This document shows positions 1 to 8,031 of a stretch of DNA of 44,963 bases, in pieces. Position 1 is the stretch's first letter; each line of letters begins with the position of its first letter. Below the pieces are notes generated by a model. It did no database searches, had not been told where the DNA came from, and saw nothing but the letters and a program-made list of their open reading frames with translations. The stretch is from contig CAZBEO010000025.1 of assembly GCA_964490935.1 (NCBI GenBank), forward strand, positions 1-44,963, read 5' to 3'. This DNA is from JAQVYB01 sp964490935 (GTDB taxonomy: Bacteria > Verrucomicrobiota > Kiritimatiellia > RZYC01). The position numbers and the translations under genes are program-made.

Positions 1-332
1 CACTCCCCTGGACGGCACGCGGCCCGCGTGCCTTACACGTCAAAGCCAATCGCCCTCCAGCCCAACGAAATCATCCCAACACCGGAGTAACCTCTCACGC
101 CCAAGGCGTCGGAGCCCGACGCCCTCCAGCAGATCATTCCACTCCCCTGGACGGCACGCGGCCCGCGTGCCTTACACGTCAAAGCCAATCGCCCTCCAGC
201 CCAACGAAATCATCCCAACACCGGAGTAACCTCTCACGTCCAAGGCGTCGGAGCCCGACGCCCTCCAGCAGATCATTCCACTCCCCTGGACGGCACGCGG
301 CCCGCGTGCCTTACACGTCAAAGCCAATCGCC
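1..332. repeat. 139-bp tandem repeat, about 2.4 copies, each with two palindromes
   Basis: Copies begin at 1, 140 and 279, so the period is exactly 139 bp; the third copy stops near 332, just before glmS ends. The only difference I see between the full copies is a C/T change in the CACGCCC/CACGTCC stretch. Each full copy holds two perfect 19-bp hairpins with 8-bp stems and 3-nt loops: GGCACGCG-GCC-CGCGTGCC at 14-32, 153-171 and 292-310, and GGCGTCGG-AGC-CCGACGCC at 105-123 and 244-262. No open reading frame with coding character is present. The array begins at the window edge, so more copies may lie to the left. It could act as a transcription stop for glmS or be a dispersed palindromic repeat family; neither is shown. 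Confidence 0.95.
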
Positions 333-346
333 CAACGGTCTAAAAA

Positions 347-2188
347 TCACTCCACGGTCACGGATTTCGCCAGGTTGCGCGGCTGATCAATCGGGCATCC
401 GCGGGCGCGGGCAATATAATAGGCCAGCAACTGTTCCACCACCACCACCGGAACCGTGGCGATGAATTCCGGGCATTTCGGAATAAACAACACATCCGTG
501 CAATGCGACCGAATCTCCTCGTCGCCCTCCGTGGCCAGGGCAATGACCGGTGATTTTCGCGCGAGACATTCCTGCATGTTGCCCTGAGTTTTTCCTTTGC
601 CCGGCGTATCCGGTGCCAGCGCCACCACCGGCACCTGTTCGCCCAGCAGGGCAATTGGGCCATGTTTCAACTCCGCCGCGTGATAGCCTTCCGCATGAAT
701 ATAGGAAACTTCCTTCAGCTTGAGAGCCCCCTCCAGCGCGGCGGGATACATGTAGCCACGTCCGATATAAAAGAAATTCTCGTAAGACGCATACCGCTCC
801 GCCACTTCGCGAATCGCCTCCGCCGTATCCAGAACCCGCCTCACCAAATCCGGAAGCTGCCGAAGCCCCTTCAAAATATGACGTCCCTCCTCCATCGACA
901 TGCGGCGCGTGCGTGCAAAACCAAGCGCCAGCAACGCCAGCACGGCCACCTGACAGGTGAACGCCTTGGTGGAAGCCACACTGATCTCCGGGCCCGCGTG
1001 CAGATAGACCCCCGCCCCCGTTTCGCGGGCAATCGTCGAGCCCACCACGTTGCAAATACCCAGCACCCGCGTACCTTTTCTCTTCGCTTCGCGCACAGCC
1101 GCCAGGGTATCCGCCGTTTCGCCGGACTGACTGATCGCCAGCATGCAGCTATCCCGCTGAATCACCGGATTCCTGTAACGAAATTCGGCGGCCTGCTCTA
1201 CGCCTGTCGGAAGACCCGCAAAATCCTCAAAAAAGTACTGTCCCGTCATGCCCGCATAATAAGACGTTCCGCAGGCGGCAATGATAATACGGTCTACCCG
1301 GGCCATCTCGGAGGCGTTCATTTGCATCCCGCTCAACACCGACATCCCGTCCTCCAAAATGATGCGCCCGCGTATGGCATTGGCAAGGGCCTCGGGCTGC
1401 TCATGAATCTCTTTCAGCATGAAGTGCTCAAACCCGCCTTTTTCAATCTGTTCGACATCCCACTCAATTTCGGAGGTTTCGCGGCTAACGGGTATGCTGT
1501 TGCATTCAAAGATATCCACCTCGGAAGTCGTCGCCGTGACCATGTCTCCGTCTTTCAAATAGATCACCCGATTCGTGTAATTCACGATGGCACTGACATC
1601 CGAGGCAATAATGGTCTCGCCACTTCCGACGCCCACCACAATGGGGCTTCCCTTGCGCGCCGCAATCAACATGTCTGGATGATCGCTGCACATGATGCAA
1701 AGCCCATAGGCCCCCTGCAGATGCTCCAGCATACGCACCACCGCCGCGCGAAAATCGCCTTCGTACAATTCCTCCAACAAGTGCGCCACCACTTCGGTGT
1801 CGGTCTCGCTGGTAAACACGTAGCCCTTCTCCATCAAACGCCGTTTTATTTCACCGTAATTTTCGATAATGCCATTATGTACAACCGCAAATTTCCCGTT
1901 GTTTGAGCGATGCGGATGCGCATTCAGCTCCGTGGGAGCGCCATGCGTGGCCCATCGTGTATGCCCAATACCTATGCGATGCTGGCCCGACACAGGTGCC
2001 TTTTGCTGCACCGCCCGTTCCAAGTCCTTGATCTTCCCAACGGCCCGAATCACTTCGACCTGTTCCGCCCCTTCGGGTAGATACGCGACGCCCGCAGAAT
2101 CGTAGCCGCGGTATTCCAACCGATGCAATCCGCTGATCACAATCTCCAACGGATCGCGATGACCAATATAACCCACTATTCCGCACAT
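347..2188 (-). CDS. glmS: Glutamine--fructose-6-phosphate aminotransferase
   Basis: Converts fructose-6-phosphate and glutamine to glucosamine-6-phosphate, the first committed step to UDP-GlcNAc for peptidoglycan and LPS; cytoplasmic. At 613 aa it matches the family (E. coli about 609). The N-terminal Ntn glutaminase domain (about residues 2-220) starts MCGIVGYIGH with nucleophile Cys2 directly after the initiator Met. Two SIS sugar-isomerase domains follow (about 290-430 and 460-600; motifs CGTSYYAG, SQSGETADT, HGPIAL), and the protein ends in the family signature LAKSVTVE. The ATG is preceded by AAAGGA. The start lies 15 bp behind the NifA-like gene's stop, so the two are probably cotranscribed. 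No glmS ribozyme can fit in this gap. Confidence 0.98.
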   Translation of the reverse strand: MCGIVGYIGHRDPLEIVISGLHRLEYRGYDSAGVAYLPEGAEQVEVIRAVGKIKDLERAVQQKAPVSGQHRIGIGHTRWATHGAPTELNAHPHRSNNGKFAVVHNGIIENYGEIKRRLMEKGYVFTSETDTEVVAHLLEELYEGDFRAAVVRMLEHLQGAYGLCIMCSDHPDMLIAARKGSPIVVGVGSGETIIASDVSAIVNYTNRVIYLKDGDMVTATTSEVDIFECNSIPVSRETSEIEWDVEQIEKGGFEHFMLKEIHEQPEALANAIRGRIILEDGMSVLSGMQMNASEMARVDRIIIAACGTSYYAGMTGQYFFEDFAGLPTGVEQAAEFRYRNPVIQRDSCMLAISQSGETADTLAAVREAKRKGTRVLGICNVVGSTIARETGAGVYLHAGPEISVASTKAFTCQVAVLALLALGFARTRRMSMEEGRHILKGLRQLPDLVRRVLDTAEAIREVAERYASYENFFYIGRGYMYPAALEGALKLKEVSYIHAEGYHAAELKHGPIALLGEQVPVVALAPDTPGKGKTQGNMQECLARKSPVIALATEGDEEIRSHCTDVLFIPKCPEFIATVPVVVVEQLLAYYIARARGCPIDQPRNLAKSVTVE

Positions 2189-2203
2189 GACGTCTGTCCT
2201 TTC

Positions 2204-3754
2204 TCAACGGTATTTCTTCGGTTCGATACCCATGTGTTTTATTTTATAGTTCATGATTCGCTGCGTAGTATTCAGATGGCGCGCCGCAGCAGCGGCATTG
2301 CCCCGATGTTTCTTCAGAGCGTCCACGATCAATTCGCTTTCATAGGTTTCCACCAGAGCCTGCAAGGTGGTGCCATCATCCGGAAGCAGAGCCGTATTCG
2401 TCAGCTCGCTGGTCTGCAAAGAAGGCGGAAGCGCGTAGCCGTGAATCACATCATCCGTCGCCATCAGCACGGAGCGTTCAATGCAGTTTTCCAGCTCACG
2501 CACATTGCCCGGCCAATGGTAAGCCATCATCATATTGATGGCCGTGGTGGAGATGCGTTTGATTTTTTTCCCGTACGCCTTATTGTACTTCTGCAGCAGA
2601 TGATCCGCCAGCAACATAATATCGGCACGTCGTTCCCGCAACGGAGGAAGATGGATGGGAAAGACATTCAGCCGATAATATAGATCCTCTCGGAAAAAAT
2701 CATTCGTCATGGCCTTTTCCAGATCGCGGCTCGTGGCCGCAATGACCCGGACGTTCACGTTCACCGTTTCATTGCCACCCACCCGCTCAAACTGACGCTC
2801 CTGCAGAACCCGCAGGAGGCGCACCTGCACGCTGGCCGCGATGTCGCCGATTTCATCCAGAAAAATCGTGCCCCCGTTCGCCATTTCAAAGCGACCTGCA
2901 CGCCGTTGTACCGCCCCCGTAAAGGCCCCCTTCTCGTGCCCGAACAACTCGCTCTCGATCAACTGCTCCGGCAATGCCGCACAGTTCACAGCGACAAACG
3001 CATTGTTTTTCCTCGAGCTCCCGTAGTGAATGGCCTTGGCAACCAATTCCTTCCCCGTGCCGGATTCCCCGCGAATCAGTACGGTGGCACTGCTCTCCGC
3101 CACCTGAGCAATCTGCTCGTAAATCAGCCGCATGCTGTTGCATTTCCCCACCAGATTGTTCGGATGGTAGCGGTCATCCAACTGCTGTTGCAAACGGCGA
3201 TTCTCCGCACGCAGGCCTTCCCGTTCTTCGATGTCCTGCCGAATTCGTCCGACCGCCTCCGCCAGTAAACTCGCCACCAACTCCAGAAACCGAATATCCC
3301 GCCGTTGCTGTTCCGTCTCCACCGAAGGCTGGTCGATACTCATCGTGCCGATCACTTTTCCTCCATGAATAATCGGTACACAAAGAAACGCCATTTTCTG
3401 ATTCGAACGAGTTTGCGTCCTATTCAGAAAATTGGCGTCCTTCGAAATATCCGGCACCACGATGGACTTCCCGGTTTTTGCTACGCGTCCGGTGATCCCC
3501 TCGCCCAGATGATACAACCCTTTTTTCTGTTCCGCCGCAGTCAATCCGCGGGACGCCTCGATGGCAAACACATCATCATCCGGACGCCGCAGCGTCAACG
3601 TTCCGCGCGAGAGCCCAAATTCGGTATCCATAATATCCAGCACTTCATTCAAAAGCGGAGTAATGTCGTGCTGGTGCATCGTGGCCTGAGAGATGCGGTA
3701 CAACACCTCGAGTTCCCGGTCCCGGCGGGTCTCCGTATTCAATTTTTTCCGCAT
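2204..3754 (-). CDS. NifA-like sigma-54-dependent transcriptional activator (GAF, AAA+, Fis HTH)
   Basis: 516 aa with the classical activator layout: GAF sensor domain (about 20-170), a coiled linker, an AAA+ sigma-54 activation domain (about 200-430) and a C-terminal Fis-type helix-turn-helix ending GIEPKKYR, as in NifA proteins. Visible motifs are Walker A GESGTGKE (about 229), the sigma-54 contact loop GAFTGA (about 277), Walker B-like TIFLDEIGD and the R-finger region. There is no phosphoacceptor receiver domain, so control is probably by ligand or redox through GAF. It sits directly upstream of glmS in the same direction. Other nif genes are absent here, so nitrogen fixation cannot be inferred. 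The effector and target promoters are unknown. Confidence 0.93.
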   Translation of the reverse strand: MRKKLNTETRRDRELEVLYRISQATMHQHDITPLLNEVLDIMDTEFGLSRGTLTLRRPDDDVFAIEASRGLTAAEQKKGLYHLGEGITGRVAKTGKSIVVPDISKDANFLNRTQTRSNQKMAFLCVPIIHGGKVIGTMSIDQPSVETEQQRRDIRFLELVASLLAEAVGRIRQDIEEREGLRAENRRLQQQLDDRYHPNNLVGKCNSMRLIYEQIAQVAESSATVLIRGESGTGKELVAKAIHYGSSRKNNAFVAVNCAALPEQLIESELFGHEKGAFTGAVQRRAGRFEMANGGTIFLDEIGDIAASVQVRLLRVLQERQFERVGGNETVNVNVRVIAATSRDLEKAMTNDFFREDLYYRLNVFPIHLPPLRERRADIMLLADHLLQKYNKAYGKKIKRISTTAINMMMAYHWPGNVRELENCIERSVLMATDDVIHGYALPPSLQTSELTNTALLPDDGTTLQALVETYESELIVDALKKHRGNAAAAARHLNTTQRIMNYKIKHMGIEPKKYR

Positions 3755-3810
3755 AAACCCGCCTTTTTTTTGAAAAAATACGACTTTTTCGCAAAAACGA
3801 TCAAAACGGG

Positions 3811-3843
3811 TACAAATTTGTCACTTTATGCCGCTTTGTCAAC
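3811..3843 (-). promoter_or_regulatory. Possible promoter/operator of the NifA-like gene
   Basis: On the minus strand a perfect TTGACA (3843-3838) lies upstream of the activator gene, about 85 bp from its ATG. The expected -10 position holds only AT-rich CAAATT/AAATTT, a weak match. That stretch is also a perfect 10-bp palindrome, ACAAATTTGT (3812-3821), which could be an operator. The assignment is positional. Confidence 0.35.
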
Positions 3844-3854
3844 GCTTTTGCACA

Positions 3855-4946
3855 TTATTTCGCTTTTTTCTGCAACCATTGGCGAATACGATCATCGGCC
3901 TTGGACATGGGATAGGCCGACAGATCGTTCGGCATTTCCCAGGCAAAATCCGCGCACTCCAAAGGGCGTGGCGTGCCGGAAACGACTTTTCCGCCATAGG
4001 CATGCAGTTCCATCGTGAAATGACTGTAGGCATGACGGACGGTGATCAGATGATCCTCCATTTCCGTATCCACGTCCAGCTCCTCCATTAGTTCCCTGCG
4101 AACGCACTCGCGAATGGTCTCGCCCGACTCACGTTTTCCTCCGGGAAATTCCCACAACCCGCCCAGCATGTCCCCTTCTCTCCGCTGGGCAATCAGGATG
4201 CGTCCACGCGCATCTTTCAGTACACCCGCGCCCACCTGAATATGCGGAACTTTCGCACGTGGACCTCGTTTCGGATAATCATACACACAGTGATTCCGAT
4301 AAGCCTCGCAGGACGCATTTAATGGACAGGTCACACAGGACGGACGGCGAGGCACGCAGCATATCGCGCCCAGCTCCATCATGCTCTCATTGTGTAATCC
4401 GGGGTTATCCTCATCGAGCAGTTGATCCGCCAGCCGCTGAAATATTTTTTTTCCGGCGGCGGTATCCAGTCGTTCCTCCACCATACGTAGTCTGGAAAGC
4501 ACGCGGATCACATTGCCATCCACCACGGCATACGGCAGCTTCATCGCCAGACTTCCGATGGCGGCGGCCGTATAGGGTCCCACTCCCGGCAGCGCCAGGA
4601 TGCCCTTGTAGTCCGCCGGGAAGCGTCCACCTGGCTTCGTGCGAATGATCTGCGCGGCCTGATGCAGCTTCCGGGCGCGACCGTAATAGCCCAACCCTTC
4701 CCATTGTTTCAGCACGTCCTGCTGAGAAGCCTCGGCCAGTTTCTTCAGCGAAGGAAAGGCCCGCATAAAACGTTCAAAATACGGCTGGGCCTGATCGGTC
4801 CTGGTTTGTTGGAGCATAATTTCCGCCACCCATACTCGATACGCCGTGCGCCGTTTCCTCCAGGGAAAACACCGCTGATTCCGCATAAACCAGTCATGCA
4901 GATTCTTACGTATCGCCTCAGGCATCCCGACTGAAAATTCCCTCAT
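3855..4946 (-). CDS. mutY: A/G-specific adenine glycosylase with C-terminal Nudix-like domain
   Basis: Removes adenine mispaired with 8-oxoguanine; base-excision repair. The chosen ATG (MREFSVGMPE, 363 aa) follows GGTGAG with short spacing and begins 13 bp after the upstream lipoprotein gene; a longer in-frame start would overlap that gene. The N-terminal helix-hairpin-helix glycosylase domain shows EIMLQQT (catalytic Glu), LPGVGPYTAAAI and the catalytic Asp in VVDGNVIRVLSR. The 4Fe-4S loop has the exact C-x6-C-x2-C-x5-C spacing in CVPRRPSCVTCPLNASC. The C-terminal part is a Nudix-fold lesion-recognition domain with an unusually well-kept Nudix box (GKRESGE, then RELMEEL). Confidence 0.95.
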   Translation of the reverse strand: MREFSVGMPEAIRKNLHDWFMRNQRCFPWRKRRTAYRVWVAEIMLQQTRTDQAQPYFERFMRAFPSLKKLAEASQQDVLKQWEGLGYYGRARKLHQAAQIIRTKPGGRFPADYKGILALPGVGPYTAAAIGSLAMKLPYAVVDGNVIRVLSRLRMVEERLDTAAGKKIFQRLADQLLDEDNPGLHNESMMELGAICCVPRRPSCVTCPLNASCEAYRNHCVYDYPKRGPRAKVPHIQVGAGVLKDARGRILIAQRREGDMLGGLWEFPGGKRESGETIRECVRRELMEELDVDTEMEDHLITVRHAYSHFTMELHAYGGKVVSGTPRPLECADFAWEMPNDLSAYPMSKADDRIRQWLQKKAK

Positions 4947-4959
4947 CCACTCACCTGCC

Positions 4960-5466
4960 TCACTCCAGACGAAACAACCCCGCACCCTTTTCCGATGGAC
5001 GGTCGGCAGAAGTCCGAATTCCTGACTGCCTCTCCATCTCTTTTTTGTCCAGTGCCATCGGCGCACTCACCAAACGCAAAACGGTATCGACCCGCCACGC
5101 ATAGCCTTCTTTCTCAATGGTGTAATCCTCCTTCAACACCGTGTAGGCGAAGGTGACCTCGAATTTATTGGCTCCCTGGCGTCGCACACCCCAAGTGGGA
5201 AACATTACCTGGCCACCATTGCTTTCCATCTTTCCGTGCAGCCATTCTTCCACCGTCAGTTCCTCGCTATCCTCCCAAACCAGACTCTCATCCACCATTC
5301 TGCGTGCATCCGCCACGTCATCTCGATGGGACGGCTCCGCATTGGGTTTGAGCGCTTGGATCGCATGCGCCCCACGAACATCCGCATCAGGAGCACGACC
5401 CATCGGATCGCAACCCACCGTGGCGCACAAAATCACACTGTATAAAAAAAAACCTAACCACCGCAT
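4960..5466 (-). CDS. Putative lipoprotein of unknown function
   Basis: 168 aa. The N-terminus is a short signal peptide (MRWLGFFLYSVILCATVGC) with a plausible lipobox ending in Cys19, followed by an Asp-rich sequence, so the mature protein is probably lipid-anchored. The rest is charged and soluble-looking; I recognise no domain. It lies 13 bp upstream of mutY and 108 bp downstream of tamB, on the same strand, so it may be the tail of the envelope-assembly operon. Possibly a periplasmic accessory protein, but that is only context. The ATG is the first in frame. Confidence 0.75.
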   Translation of the reverse strand: MRWLGFFLYSVILCATVGCDPMGRAPDADVRGAHAIQALKPNAEPSHRDDVADARRMVDESLVWEDSEELTVEEWLHGKMESNGGQVMFPTWGVRRQGANKFEVTFAYTVLKEDYTIEKEGYAWRVDTVLRLVSAPMALDKKEMERQSGIRTSADRPSEKGAGLFRLE

Positions 5467-5574
5467 AACAGTTCTTTACTCCGTATAACATCCATTTAAC
5501 CCACCCGAAGAAAGGAAGCACAGAGGGACCTTAATTTCAACGCTCTCCGATAGCCAATGCAAAATGAGGGCAAG

Positions 5575-8031
5575 TCAGTAATCATGTCGCCAGTGCAGAT
5601 AGACGCTTTGCCCGGCACTTTCCTCACTGGCTGCCTTGGCACGCAGTTGCAGCGAAGGCGTCAGATTGATCTCCACCATCAACGTATCCGCATCTCCATG
5701 TAGAGATTTTTCTCCCTCCACATACAGATAATCTCCAAAATAGCGTCCCACGGCCAACTGGGTTTGGTCCTGTGCATTCTGACGCAAACCAACCTGGTCG
5801 AGTTGCAGCGTGGTTTGGAGACGATTCATCCAGCCATCACCCGGCGCATCGCCCCGCAGCACCTGTATGCCGTAGGCCATTCTCAAGGCCTCGGTTGCCG
5901 ATAGCTGATCGGCCCGCTTGCCGAACAGCAGCATCGAGAGCACTTCATCCTGCGGGCGCACCGGATCGGAACTGATTTCCACCCGTATATTCGAGGCTGG
6001 CCCATACACCCGCAGATAAGCCGTCAGTTCCGACGTGATGGCAAAGGCACGCAATTCCACCTGGGGCATGACCGGTCGGTTTCCATCGAAGGTGATACTG
6101 CAATCCGTCAAATTCAACCGCTTTCCGAGAAACATCAAGGCGCCTTTAACCAAACGAACTTCCCCTATCACTTGCGGGTCTTCCGCCGCACCCTCCACGC
6201 GAAGCTGGCCCTTCCACTCACTCGTCAAACCGCGACCAAAAATATACAACCTGCCCGGAAGAACAACCTCCAGATTCAGGCGTGTGCGCGGCGCTGATTT
6301 TTCGTCCCGCTTCCCAACTGGCGGCGGCGTGCCCGGCTTGTTGATTTCCACGATGTTCATATCCGCCACATCCGGCGGCATGGTTTGCTGAATATTCACC
6401 GAGGCCTTTTCAACCACCGTGGTACCGGTGATCATCAGATTGGTTAGTCCTCCCGAAAGACGAATATCCGCACCCAGAGTCAACTGAAGCGTTGGTTGAT
6501 TCACCAGCGCCGCTTGATTGGCACGCAGGTGCAGATTCAGAGGCGGCCCGCGTTGCTTTTTTCCAAACGACCAGTCGCCCGACAACATCACCGTTCCCGC
6601 AGCGCCATCCTGGGCCTCGACCCGCTCGATCAGTAGGCGGTTTTCCGAGAAGCGCACATCAAGCTGAACCGCACGCAACAGGGTGCCCCAGATATAATTT
6701 TCGTACAGCCCATCGACCATGTTCATGGACCCTTGAATTTCCGGCTCGTCGAGTGTGCCACCCAGTGCCACATGCCCCTGCAACACCCCATCCGCATTCT
6801 GTTGAAAGGCCTGCAAAAGCGGCGAGAGAAACTGAAAATCCAGGTCTACGCTCCCGCGACCGTACACCGAACGATTTCGCTCCAGTTCTGCAAACATGGG
6901 ATTCAGAGAAAACTTCATAGGCACGGCACATTCGGCATACACCGCGCAGTGCGTTAATCCTGTGGCCATCGCATAGGCCGTTAGCTCTCCTGCCTTCAGG
7001 CATAAGCCTGCCGAGATGGCCAACGGGTCCGTTGGGGTCCCGGTCAGGTTGGAGAGGTCAATGTCATCGCTATAGGCTGTCAGCTCCGCCTCTGGCGCAT
7101 CCAGCGGCCCTTGAATCGTCACACTTCCACGCCATGGGACCGGAAGCGACGGTTCATGAAAAATCCATTGCAGCGCGAAGCGTTCAACCTCCTCAAAGAT
7201 ATACTCCCCGCGCCAGACACGCTTATCCACCCCGCCTCCACAGGAGGCTTCCGCCCATCCCGACCAGTCATCCACCCGACCACTTCCCCGCATCTGCACG
7301 CGAATCGGACTGAACGAAGCGCCAAGCCATTCATACGAAAAAGAGCCCTGACTTTCCTCCACGTCAAGAAACGCCGTTCCTTCCTGAAATCCGTTGCTCA
7401 ACACCACCCCGGCAGATACCCGATCAGAAAGGCCATCCAGGCGGGACACGTCCAATCCGAACGCGAGCCCCTGCTCCCGTTCAATACGAACATGCGACTC
7501 AAGCCGGAACAGCGAATCCAGACGCGCCACCTCCGCCCCGACAAACAGTCGCTCACACGAGAGCGAACGCAACGAATATTCACGAAAATACGGCGGCCAG
7601 GCAAAGCGTATCGGGCGTTGCTTTTTTTCACTTTCCGGCTTCACGCCCCGACGCTCCGGCAGCTCTGCCAAACGAAGCAGGCGTACCTCTCCGGCATGCA
7701 GACGAACCAGCTCGATTCTCCGCTTTTTCAGCGCCTTCCAATCCCACTCCATTGCAAAACCTGAAAGCTCAAACCAAACTCCACGCTCGTCCGCCAACGA
7801 AAAGGTTTCACATTGCAGCAGAGACCAACCCGAAGCCTCGAGCCCTGTCCAACTCACCGTCCATCCGGCTTCCCGATGCACCGCAGCCTGAACACGTTCA
7901 CCAACCCATCCGCGAAAGCGCCCTGAGGAGAGCAGAGCGAAAAATACGCCGACCAGCAGGATGCCCACCAGCAGCACGGCGACAACGCCCTTCAGCAGGT
8001 TCTTTATTATGCGGTATAATTGCCTCATCAA
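5575..8031 (-). CDS. tamB: TamB-like translocation and assembly module protein
   Basis: 818 aa, shorter than E. coli TamB (about 1,260). An N-terminal membrane anchor (about residues 10-35, hydrophobic VVAVLLVGILLVGVFFALL) is followed by a long beta-rich AsmA/TamB body. The C-terminal DUF490/TamB domain (about 500-818) is recognisable from DVRFSENRL, LRVEGAAEDPQVIGEVRLV, ITFDGNRPVMPQVELRA and SSDPVRPQDEVLSMLLFGK. It would bridge inner and outer membrane, working with a TamA-type Omp85 protein in beta-barrel insertion or lipid transport. Its ATG overlaps the tamA stop by 4 bp (ATGA), a tight translational couple. The family is clear; the substrate is unknown. Confidence 0.92.
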   Translation of the reverse strand: MMRQLYRIIKNLLKGVVAVLLVGILLVGVFFALLSSGRFRGWVGERVQAAVHREAGWTVSWTGLEASGWSLLQCETFSLADERGVWFELSGFAMEWDWKALKKRRIELVRLHAGEVRLLRLAELPERRGVKPESEKKQRPIRFAWPPYFREYSLRSLSCERLFVGAEVARLDSLFRLESHVRIEREQGLAFGLDVSRLDGLSDRVSAGVVLSNGFQEGTAFLDVEESQGSFSYEWLGASFSPIRVQMRGSGRVDDWSGWAEASCGGGVDKRVWRGEYIFEEVERFALQWIFHEPSLPVPWRGSVTIQGPLDAPEAELTAYSDDIDLSNLTGTPTDPLAISAGLCLKAGELTAYAMATGLTHCAVYAECAVPMKFSLNPMFAELERNRSVYGRGSVDLDFQFLSPLLQAFQQNADGVLQGHVALGGTLDEPEIQGSMNMVDGLYENYIWGTLLRAVQLDVRFSENRLLIERVEAQDGAAGTVMLSGDWSFGKKQRGPPLNLHLRANQAALVNQPTLQLTLGADIRLSGGLTNLMITGTTVVEKASVNIQQTMPPDVADMNIVEINKPGTPPPVGKRDEKSAPRTRLNLEVVLPGRLYIFGRGLTSEWKGQLRVEGAAEDPQVIGEVRLVKGALMFLGKRLNLTDCSITFDGNRPVMPQVELRAFAITSELTAYLRVYGPASNIRVEISSDPVRPQDEVLSMLLFGKRADQLSATEALRMAYGIQVLRGDAPGDGWMNRLQTTLQLDQVGLRQNAQDQTQLAVGRYFGDYLYVEGEKSLHGDADTLMVEINLTPSLQLRAKAASEESAGQSVYLHWRHDY

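Noticed and set aside
1..332. CRISPR-like array
   Set aside because: The whole 139-bp unit repeats, with no variable spacers, and no cas gene is near.
662..1906. 414-codon open frame antisense to glmS
   Set aside because: Same explanation; Arg/His-rich, no motif, no ribosome site.
2189..2203. glmS ribozyme or riboswitch leader
   Set aside because: Only 15 bp separate glmS from the upstream gene.
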